DNA of 12,495 bases from Pavlovales sp. CCMP2436 (lineage: Eukaryota > Haptophyta > Pavlovophyceae > Pavlovales), in the NCBI GenBank assembly GCA_026770615.1, contig MU631343.1, forward strand, positions 256,919 to 269,413, in the 5' to 3' direction. Below the pieces are notes generated by a model, which was given only the letters and a program-made list of their open reading frames with translations, was not told the origin of the DNA and did no database searches. This document shows positions 7,315-12,495 of this stretch, piece by piece (position 1 is the first letter of the stretch; each line of letters opens with the position of its first letter). A program made the translations under genes and the position numbers.

Positions 7315-7888
7315 TTGTTCATGTTGTGAACTGAGCATCAGCGTCTAATAACTACTATAACTTAATGTATAACAATAAGTAAACATTTAAAAGAATATGG
7401 CGAAAAGTATGTGGAAGCCTAAACGACGCCTTAAACAAAGCACATATTGCCTTAAAAAAACCGCTTCGTCATTTTGCCCGAACCTGATTAAACGATTTAA
7501 ACTAGCTTGCAAATGGATGCAGAACTGGCGCAGCGGCTATCAGATGCAGCTTGCAGCGGGCGGCTCGAGAGGCTCCCTAGCATGCCGACAAGGACTCCGA
7601 GTACAAGGACTGACTCGGAAAGAACCCACCTTGCACGGACAAGGACTCCGAGGAGTACAAGGACTCGCGCTGTCGCGCAGCTGCAGCCCGATGCTGGCGC
7701 ATCAACGTCTGAACGGCGGCGAGCTTCGAGTTCGTCTGCGCGCGGATAAGAGAAAATAGGGCGGGGCATGCAGGCGTCAGGGTGATAACCAGCACGGCAG
7801 CATTAGCGCGCTGCAGCGTGACGTCGCAGCGCGGCTTGGGCGAGGGGGAATCGCGTGCGGGCGCACAGCCGCACAGAGCACACTGACC
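7315..7888. other. spacer with weak ORF candidates
   Basis: AT-rich to 7500, then GC-richer. Plus-strand frames beginning at 7397 (ATG, 120 codons) and 7513 (ATG, MDAELAQRLSDAACSGRLERL) overlap in different frames. The second beginning is faintly like an ankyrin-protein start but degenerates into Arg/Ser/Thr-rich sequence. A short imperfect repeat (gacaaggactccgag then tacaaggact) occurs at about 7586-7610 and 7637-7665. I do not call a gene. Confidence 0.4.
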
Positions 7889-8235
7889 TTAGCCGACACA
7901 GAAGGCCTTGCTGAAATGCGGCGACGGCTGCAGCCTTCGCCCGAGCATGTTGTTGGTGCTACCACCCATGCCACTGGCGCCCACTGCGTAGGTGACACCG
8001 CCTACGACCGCCCCAAGGTACCCGACCGGGTGGGTGCGACACAGGCGGCCACTGAGCGTCGTCCAGCACCTCCTGCGCGTGCTCTTTCTCACGCGCGGAA
8101 GCATTGGACCTTGCCCACGCCAATCTTGCCAGCATCGCCTTACTTGACGGCGACGTAGTTGCCGACCGAGAAGGTGGAGTCGTCCTCCCACCCCGCCACT
8201 TCCCGGAGCATGGCGCCACCTACCAGGGTCGCCAT
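7889..8235 (-). CDS. candidate two-exon small protein, unknown function
   Basis: The ATG at 8235 opens MATLVGGAMLREVAGWEDDS and runs to 8144, where a good donor (gtaagg, 8143-8138) lies just before an in-frame stop. An acceptor (gctcag, ending 8052) would join it to 8051-7889, which ends in TAA. The 92-nt intron gives an 84-aa product whose second exon has a Gly/Val-rich hydrophobic segment (GYLGAVVGGVTYAVGASG) that could span a membrane. The frame is preserved across the join. No family is recognised, other acceptors (for example after cacgcgcag) are possible, and the whole could be chance in GC-rich DNA. Confidence 0.3.
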
Positions 8236-8392
8236 TGCCGACACGAGGCAGGAAGAGAGCCCGAAATCCAGACTGCAGCAGGCTCCTGCAACAATTCGAA
8301 TTGAAAAAAAGCGCGAACGACACCTTTGGTAGTAACATTCACGGAGGGTGAACCGATTTTTTATTTGTTGTGCTGTCGCAAAAGATGCACTC

Positions 8393-8438
8393 CGGGGGCC
8401 CTCCGGGGGCCCTCCCGGGGGGCCCCTACCCGGGGGGG
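8393..8438. repeat. palindromic (CCTCCGGGGGC)n block
   Basis: Tandem and self-complementary ccgggggccct units run through here. A related block (ccctccggggccctccgggg) lies at about 10771-10792, so it is a dispersed simple motif. It has strong hairpin potential. Confidence 0.7.
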
Positions 8439-8506
8439 TTGCCGATGATCTTGGACGCTGAAAGGGTGCCTGCGGGCGTCGAGCGAGCTCGCGCTGAGCA
8501 GCGCGG

Positions 8507-8797
8507 CGTGAGCGTCACCCGTACGGGGCAGTTCCGGCTCGTGATGAACGAAATCCGAGCAGCTGTGCACGACGTTGCACGCACGCCGCCGACGCATGGC
8601 CGCCTCTCCGCGCGCCGCGTTGGACGGGTGGCGAGCGCGGGAAGAACGGTCGGTCTACGCAGCGCGTCATCAGCTTCGCCCGTACGGGGCAGGTCCGCCT
8701 CGTGATTGACGAGGTCCGAGCTGTGCACGACGTCGCACGCGCGCTGGCAAGCCGCGGCCGCCTCTCCGCGCCGCCGCGGCCGACGGGCGGTGAGCAA
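8507..8797. repeat. diverged direct duplication, about 130-bp units spaced 160 bp
   Basis: The segment around 8510-8635 (cccgtacggggcagttccgg...) recurs at about 8670-8797 (cccgtacggggcaggtccgc...). Shared blocks include gtgcacgacgt, ggccgcctctccgcg and the ending gacgggtggcgagc/gacgggcggtgagc. One 3-nt indel separates the copies. Plus-strand translations conserve a motif (RTGQxRLVxxExRA) with I/V and N/D replacements, which hints at former coding, but no family is recognised. Confidence 0.65.
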
Positions 8798-8956
8798 AAG
8801 CTTGTCACCTATTGGCCTAAGGACGTGCAGACACCCTGCAGAGCGAGGCGAGCGAAGATCGGGAAACAAAAAATATTGCACAACCGGCTCGCGCGATCTC
8901 TTAAACAAGCCATCGCGCGCGGACGGGCATCGCCGCCAGCCCGAGTACGAGCTCTG

Positions 8957-8963
8957 TATAAAA
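8957..8963 (+). promoter_or_regulatory. candidate TATA box
   Basis: TATAAAA lies 43 nt upstream of the ATG at 9000. It is a motif match only; another tataaa occurs at 9159-9164 without a clear downstream gene. Confidence 0.25.
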
Positions 8964-8999
8964 TGCGACCACGGGCCCGCACTGTGATTCAGTCGACCC

Positions 9000-9179
9000 A
9001 TGGCAAAATCGTGTTTAAATTTTTTTCTAATTTGTGAACAAAGGCAACCTCTAATCGGTGCAAAACCCAAACCTGTGCCTCAGCCAATCAGAGAACGAAT
9101 CCCCTTCAAGATCCCCTCAAGATCCGATGACGGTTGTCCGTCGACTGTCTATGGACGGTATAAATTAGTTTACGCATGA
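9000..9179 (+). CDS. possible 59-aa small ORF behind a TATA box
   Basis: ATG at 9000 and TGA at 9177 enclose 59 codons (MAKSCLNFFLICEQRQPLIG...). The middle is Pro/Lys/Arg-rich. A TATAAAA lies at 8957. No homologue is recognised. Base composition is more balanced than in the well-supported genes here, which argues against strong coding selection. Confidence 0.22.
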   Translation: MAKSCLNFFLICEQRQPLIGAKPKPVPQPIRERIPFKIPSRSDDGCPSTVYGRYKLVYA

Positions 9180-9340
9180 TCCTAGGAACATACTTTTCGC
9201 TATCTTTTTTATCAGGATAGTGACCCAATATAATCAGACATGTATATGCAATAGTTACTAATTAAGTCTATGTAACAACACATATTTTTACCGCCACACG
9301 TTTTTAACGCCAATGACTCACGAACCCCGCCATCGTTCAA

Positions 9341-9495
9341 GGCACAGGCACGTACACGCACCGGCAAGTGCCCTCCCGACTCCCCGATTCGCACAAGAGT
9401 TGGGGCCGGGGGCACTGCATCGGTCTACTCAAAATGAACCAAAAAGAAGCCGTCTGCGACGATGAGTCAGAGGCTTTAAGCCTTGAGTCGAGTCA
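9341..9495 (+). repeat. dispersed degenerate repeat, copy B
   Basis: This is the partner of 3640-3790, with the same ordered blocks (ccggcaag, ccctcccgactc, cacaagagttgggg, ggcactgca, aaaatgaa, gccttga). An open frame through it is not supported as a gene. Confidence 0.5.
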
Positions 9496-9617
9496 GAGCC
9501 TCAGAGGCAGAAAGTGTGTCGGAAACTCCGGAGAAGCAGAAAGTCGTTTATCTAGACACCGGACCCAGCCTCTAGTTACCCGGCTCTTAGAATAGGCGTA
9601 ACGTACGGAGAATATTC

Positions 9618-9905
9618 GTGGGGCCCCGGGCCGGAGGCCCGCGGGGGCCCGGGCCCCCGGCCGTAAGTTATCCGTGGGGCCCTGAGAGAGAGTTAAGAGT
9701 GCGGCGCGCGCGTAGCGCGCGCCGCGCCGTTAATTGGATATTTATATGTAATAAACACGATTATTAGTTGCGCGTGTAGCGCGCAACTTCGCGCGCGCGC
9801 AGCGCGCGCGCGCCTCGCGGCGCGCGCGGCGCGCGCGGAGCGCGCGGAGCGCGGAGCGCGCGTGCGGAGCGCGCACAGCGCGCGCAGCGCGCGCAGCTCG
9901 CGCGT
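9618..9905. repeat. highly palindromic G/C and GCGC-rich tract
   Basis: First comes a ggggcccc/gggcccggg palindrome cluster (9620-9662), with cgtggggccc repeated at 9618 and 9673. Then there is a perfect hairpin at 9701-9725 (ggcgcgcgc, gta loop, gcgcgcgcc), another at 9767-9787 (gttgcgcg/cgcgcaac), and about 115 bp of almost pure GCGC/GCGGAGCGC cryptic repeat (9789-9905). A minus-strand Arg/Ala-only frame across it is not a gene. Confidence 0.85.
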
Positions 9906-10018
9906 TTGCAAGCTTGAAAGATGCGCACGGCCCTAATCAACACTCCCTCAAATTCTCAGAGCCAATAGAGCTGATGGCCAGGAGTTATGGCCATTACCAT
10001 TTTATTAGTTCATATATT

Positions 10019-10132
10019 TACTGATAGGGATTCAAGCTGGCGTCTGACTGCTCTGAATGTTGTGCTGGTCTGAGCGCTGCGTCGCCCATTGCCTGCTGCG
10101 TGCCTTAGTCGGCTGCGCTGGCTTGGGCGCCA
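10019..10132 (-). mobile_element. 5'-truncated retroelement copy with 17-bp TSD
   Basis: In reverse complement this matches the end of the nuclease ORF (last codons and TAA) and the 3' tail at 2763-2871, with only a few substitutions. It is flanked by perfect direct repeats ttattagttcatatatt at 10002-10018 and 10133-10149. A shared 3' end, 5' truncation and a long variable target duplication are the signature of target-primed reverse transcription. It lies just downstream of the zinc-motif gene. Confidence 0.9.
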
Positions 10133-10185
10133 TTATTAGTTCATATATTATTATAATACTAACTAAGTACTAAGTAACTAATTAA

Positions 10186-10638
10186 TTATTTTCGAACTTT
10201 TCTAATGTGCGCACGTAGCTGCGGGTGCGGCGCGGCGTTTGTGACGGGCGTCGTGCTGAGCGCCCCGCTGACCCCGCCCTGCCCGCCGAACCCGCCCGCA
10301 GCCGAGAGCGGCGTGCAGCTGTGCGCGGGCGTGGTGCACGCCCCGGGTACGATGGCGCCCAGCCCGCCGATCGGCTGCGCGGCCGGGCGGGCACGCTTTG
10401 CGAGCAGTCCATCCTCGTTCATGTCCTCGTCGTCCATGTCCTCGTCGTCCATGTCCTCGTCGTCCATGTCGTCGGCATCCTCGATGGCGTCGACATCCTC
10501 GACGCGCGCTGCAAAGATCGTGCCCTGGGTCCGCGACTGCGCGGCCTTGACCTTATCGCACCGGCCAAGGTGGCGCAGGTAGCCCTTCGCCTGGACGGTC
10601 TTGCCACATATGCACGTCTTGTTACCGACGGCAGGCAT
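10186..10638 (-). CDS. 150-aa protein with CxC...HxxxC motif and acidic repeat
   Basis: The ATG at 10638 is the first after an in-frame stop. Residues 9-27 (CICGKTVQAKGYLRHLGRC) form a compact putative zinc site, C9-x-C11-x11-H23-x3-C27, like a short C2HC or BED-type finger. Residues of about 48-74 are an acidic tract built of MDDED repeats. A basic patch (AKRARP) and a Gly/Pro/Ala/Thr-rich tail end in a basic HIRKVRK. Small nucleic-acid-binding proteins, transposon-encoded ones included, can look like this, but no family is recognised. Codon use is GC3-rich. A retroelement tail inserted 50 bp beyond its stop. Confidence 0.5.
   Translation of the reverse strand: MPAVGNKTCICGKTVQAKGYLRHLGRCDKVKAAQSRTQGTIFAARVEDVDAIEDADDMDDEDMDDEDMDDEDMNEDGLLAKRARPAAQPIGGLGAIVPGACTTPAHSCTPLSAAGGFGGQGGVSGALSTTPVTNAAPHPQLRAHIRKVRK
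10421..10465 (-). repeat. 15-bp coding minisatellite (three units)
   Basis: The plus-strand unit atgtcctcgtcgtcc occurs three times in perfect tandem, followed by a diverged unit. On the minus strand it encodes MDDED-type repeats of the zinc-motif protein. The 15-bp period preserves the frame, so copy number can vary without breaking it. Confidence 0.9.
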
Positions 10639-10639
10639 C

Positions 10640-11057
10640 GGCCGCGCGGCGCCGCTACTTTAAGTTATAGTATGAATTAGTACTGTTAAGAGCTAAGTAT
10701 TTAACTGCCAAAAAAGGCTTTAAAAAGGCCTAAAAAATTTCTTCGCCTGCCGGCGAATGGGCCTCCGGCAGCCCTCCGGGGCCCTCCGGGGCTTTCTAAG
10801 AGCCGGCTAGTTACACTGGAGCTTTTGTTTTGCCAGTTCGGGCCTCGGGCCGGATTAAAGCTTGCCCGCCTGCTTGTTCAGAATGCGCGCCTGCCACGAA
10901 GGAGAGGAGGGGGTGGAAGGGTCAAGTGTGTTGCAAAAGGGGGGGGGGGGATGCAGATACTAGGAGCCGAAACGACCAAGCAGTTGAAATAGCTATTAAA
11001 GAAGCTTTAAAGAAGCTTTAAAAAAGAAATCGAATAGGCAATTACGCCATCAAACAT
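10640..11057. other. spacer with short repeats, no gene seen
   Basis: This stretch holds aaggctttaaaaaggcct-type repeats (10710-10735), a ccggcag/ctgccgg palindrome near 10747-10771, ccctccgggg repeats (10771-10792), a run of eleven G near 10940 and two gaagctttaaa units (10999-11022). The final exon(s) of the minus-strand NDUFV1 gene might lie here or just right of here, but I could not identify them. Confidence 0.4.
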
Positions 11058-11087
11058 ATCTCGGGCCTGATGGCGCGAATGAGCCCC
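11058..11087 (-). repeat. echo of the 3' edge of the GHTICALGD exon
   Basis: The minus-strand sequence ggggctcattcgcgcc continuing to cccgagat matches the end of the exon at 11288-11368 at about 26 of 29 positions. It would encode GLIRAIRPEI in place of [10 protein letters not shown]. Two of the three internal differences are synonymous. It lies about 200 nt downstream of the real exon end, next to a poly-C/poly-G tract. Confidence 0.75.
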
Positions 11088-11187
11088 CCCCCACACTCCC
11101 CCACCCACCCCCCATCCCCCCACCCCCCGGATACTCGAACACCGTTAAGGCTACGCACTCCAATGCGGAAAATCTGCAATAAATAAA

Positions 11188-11239
11188 GCTCACGGCACAA
11201 CTTCCACGACAATCAGACGCCAGCTTGAATCCCTATCAA
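11188..11239 (+). mobile_element. short retroelement tail fragment in an NDUFV1 intron
   Basis: This ends with the family 3' terminus gcttgaatccctatca and aligns, with several substitutions and a small gap, to the preceding 30 nt of the tail. It is antisense to the NDUFV1 gene. No clear target duplication is seen; only a 7-bp ataaata match flanks it in AT-rich DNA. Confidence 0.65.
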
Positions 11240-11287
11240 TCATATAAATAATTAGTCAGAAAAAAAGAAAAGAATAAAGAAACTTAC

Positions 11288-11990
11288 TTCCATCTCGGGC
11301 CTGAACGCGCGGATGAGCCCCTGCACCGGCCACGCGGCGGCATCACCAAGGGCGCAGATCGTGTGACCCTGCGCCAAGTTTAAATTAGGGGTTGCAAATA
11401 AAAATGAAATGGATCCTTTCACGAGTGTTCCTATCTTCAAAAAAAGCCTATCTTCAAAAAAAAGAGAAAAAAAGAGGGTGTCACGCGGCCGCGTTGCCGA
11501 GGGCGCAAATCGTGTAAACCTATTTCTTATGAATATAAAATTATAAAATATAGGAGGGGCGATCGGATATAAATAAAAGAGATCTGAATATATAAATGGG
11601 GGGGGGGATGACCCTGTTATATTGATTTGTAATACAGTATTATATATCAGTTATATCTCATTTTGCTTACTATATACTGTAATTTATTCTACTCTTATCA
11701 TTCGAGGCGCTGAGCGGCAGCACAGCGTAGCCGGCTAAGGCACGCAGCAGGCAATGGGCGACGCAGCGCTCAGACCAGCACAACATTCAGAACAGCCAGA
11801 CACCAGCTTGAATCCCTATCAGTTATATATAAAGGGGGGGGGTCGCACCTCAATCTGCTATTAAAAAAGAGATCTAGATAAATAAAGGGGGGGGTAGATA
11901 AATAAGGTGGGGGAGGGGGGGGGGCACCTCGATCTGCTGTGAGATTTCGTAGAGCATGTCGATCTCCTCAATCTTGGCGTCACCGGTCAC
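11288..11990 (-). CDS. NDUFV1: NDUFV1, complex I 51-kDa flavoprotein subunit (two C-terminal exons)
   Basis: Two minus-strand exons are visible. Exon 11990-11928 is 63 nt with acceptor tag and donor gtgccc, and encodes [19 protein letters not shown] then IE. Exon 11368-11288 is 81 nt with acceptor gcag and donor gtaagt, and encodes [19 protein letters not shown] then RAFRPEME. Both are phase 0 and join as [12 protein letters not shown], a hallmark sequence near the C-terminus of NDUFV1/NuoF. That protein is the matrix-arm subunit binding FMN and a 4Fe-4S cluster that oxidises NADH; in eukaryotes with a nuclear, spliced gene it is imported into mitochondria. The intron between is 559 nt. The FMN and cysteine-ligand exons must lie beyond the right edge, and a last short exon beyond 11288 was not found. 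The introns are rich in sense-strand poly-C and contain exon-edge echoes. Confidence 0.92.
11481..11522 (-). repeat. echo of the 5' edge of the GHTICALGD exon, with acceptor
   Basis: The minus-strand tag followed by gtttacacgatttgcgccct and on to gcggccgcgtga mirrors the true exon start. It would read [12 protein letters not shown] then a stop where the real exon has W. Several differences are synonymous, so the copied sequence was, or came from, coding DNA. It sits 154 nt upstream of the real acceptor. Confidence 0.75.
11576..11608. repeat. intronic repeat (agagatct...aaat-poly-G), copy 1
   Basis: The stretch agagatctgaatatataaa followed by a G run recurs in similar form at 11864-11894 (agagatctagataaataaa plus G run). 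This is further internal duplication within the NDUFV1 intron. Confidence 0.55.
11717..11821 (+). mobile_element. retroelement tail copy in an NDUFV1 intron (antisense)
   Basis: This matches the last ORF codons and 3' tail at 2763-2871 with few substitutions and one small indel, ending gcttgaatccctatca. The 12-bp tatcagttatat occurs at 11645-11656 and again at 11817-11828, overlapping the element end; this may be a target duplication with microhomology. If so, about 60 nt of unrelated sequence lies at the 5' end of the insert. Confidence 0.8.
11845..11861 (-). repeat. echo of the 3' edge of the YEISQQIE exon, with donor
   Basis: The minus-strand atagcagattgaggtgc matches the exon end and donor acagcagatcgaggtgc (11940-11924) at 15 of 17 positions. 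In both places it is followed by a poly-C run. It is short, so taken alone it would be weak; it gains weight from the same pattern at the other exon junctions. Confidence 0.6.
11864..11894. repeat. intronic repeat (agagatct...aaat-poly-G), copy 2
   Basis: This is the partner of 11576-11608. A further agataaataa plus G-run piece follows at about 11896-11924. Confidence 0.55.
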
Positions 11991-12020
11991 CTAATAGGGG
12001 GGGGGGCTTTGGGTGAGTAT

Positions 12021-12052
12021 ATCTCCTCAATCTTGGTGTCACCCGTCACCTA
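12021..12052 (-). repeat. echo 1 of the 5' edge of the YEISQQIE exon, with acceptor
   Basis: The minus-strand tag then gtgacgggtgacaccaagat and tgaggagat match 27 of 29 nt of the exon start at 11990-11962. The sequence then diverges to atactcacccaaag plus poly-C. Confidence 0.9.
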
Positions 12053-12089
12053 AAGGAGAGGGGGAGGGGGGGGGGCTTTGGGTGAGTAT

Positions 12090-12121
12090 ATCTCCTCAAT
12101 CTTGGCGTCACCCGTCACCTA
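12090..12121 (-). repeat. echo 2 of the 5' edge of the YEISQQIE exon, with acceptor
   Basis: This matches 28 of 29 nt of the exon start with the same tag acceptor and the same atactcacccaaag plus poly-C continuation as echo 1. The two form a tandem array with a unit of about 70 bp. Confidence 0.9.
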
Positions 12122-12291
12122 ATGTGTGTGGGGGGGGGGGGGCAAGGGTGTAAGGGCTGGCAACTCAGGCTTCCCTTTATTTCAAGCGTGTTTACAAATT
12201 TTTGCGATGCAGCCAATGCCAGTCCTTGTAATTGAGCACTCAATAAAATAAACACCCTGGGAAGGGTGGGGGGGGGGGTTTAGGCGAGTAT

Positions 12292-12323
12292 ATCACCTCA
12301 ATTATGGCGTCACCAGTCATCTA
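12292..12323 (-). repeat. echo 3 of the 5' edge of the YEISQQIE exon, diverged
   Basis: This matches about 24 of 29 nt, with tag before it and atactcgcctaaa plus poly-C after it. It is the most diverged member and is separated from echo 2 by about 170 nt. Confidence 0.8.
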
Positions 12324-12495
12324 AAATTGAAGAAATGGAGGGAAGTAGGAGGGCTTCATTGGTTGATCTAGAGAAAATAACACTGGTTTTTTTTCTTTCT
12401 AAAAGTATGTTACGGTCACAGCGGGCAGTATATCATAGCAATTCTTCTCAAATATGCGTACCGCAGAAAGTATAACAGAGAAAAAGTATAGCAAG

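Larger units (their letters stand above)
8236..9340. other. spacer with repeats, no confident gene
   Basis: This stretch contains a palindromic G/C block, a local duplication and a candidate TATA-associated small ORF, each listed separately. Several 70-200-codon frames overlap on both strands in the GC-rich part (8430-8810) and lack motifs. Positions 9180-9300 are AT-rich with nothing recognised. Confidence 0.4.
11991..12495 (-). other. NDUFV1 intron upstream of the YEISQQIE exon
   Basis: The upstream exon (cysteine-ligand region) is not visible, so this is intron up to the window edge. It holds three echoes of the exon start, poly-C tracts on the sense strand and otherwise AT-rich sequence. 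I see no other gene. Confidence 0.6.

Noticed and set aside
9693..9911. 72-codon minus-strand frame of almost only Arg and Ala
   Set aside because: It is a by-product of the GCGC repeat.
10747..11187. Search for the last NDUFV1 exon, including a ttgcag-led segment read from 11174 downward
   Set aside because: Its translation reaches a stop within a few codons or shows no similarity to the known NDUFV1 tail, so no exon is called.
12000..12323. Regularly spaced repeats resembling a CRISPR array
   Set aside because: Units include part of an NDUFV1 exon and its acceptor, the spacers are homopolymeric and alike, and the genome is eukaryotic.

Overview
The window reads as nuclear DNA of a eukaryote, most likely a microbial alga or other protist. 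Three things point that way: a spliced nuclear gene for a mitochondrial complex I subunit with GT-AG introns, a PIH1-family (Hsp90 co-chaperone) gene, and a high density of transposon-like repeats with target-site duplications. GC-rich, GC3-biased coding islands sit in AT-rich spacers full of microsatellites and homopolymers. The lineage cannot be fixed from sequence alone. I see no bacterial operon, rRNA, convincing tRNA or CRISPR array.

Layout, left to right. Positions 79-1162 are bounded by 32-bp inverted repeats and contain a 419-bp MITE (660-1078) with 23-bp terminal inverted repeats and a 4-bp target duplication. A second copy of the MITE lies at 6894-7314. At 1691-2925 is a retroelement-like unit whose ORF (1722-2789) has a PD-(D/E)XK nuclease signature of the restriction-like-endonuclease type. 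Its 3' tail recurs as 5'-truncated copies at 10019-10132 (with a perfect 17-bp target duplication), 11188-11239 and 11717-11821. Positions 2981-3090 are microsatellite. On the minus strand, 5561-4079 encodes a PIH1 - Sel1 repeat - MYND finger protein, interrupted by one apparent frameshift near 5252. A 134-bp foldback element lies at 6001-6134. Positions 7315-9960 hold only weak small-gene candidates, a local duplication and a strongly palindromic GCGC region. A small minus-strand protein with a CxC...HxxxC motif and an acidic repeat is at 10638-10186.

The right end (11288-11990, minus strand) carries two exons encoding the conserved C-terminal part of NDUFV1, the 51-kDa flavoprotein subunit of complex I. 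Its upstream exons lie beyond the window. Each of the four exon-intron junctions visible here has one or more degenerate copies ('echoes') of the adjacent exon edge in the neighbouring intron, mixed with poly-C tracts and antisense retroelement tails.

The observations most worth follow-up are these exon-edge echoes, the MITE hairpin whose stem differs between copies while pairing is kept, the retroelement family showing the marks of target-primed reverse transcription, and the PIH1-Sel1-MYND domain fusion. All calls come from reading the sequence by eye; no database search or folding program was run.
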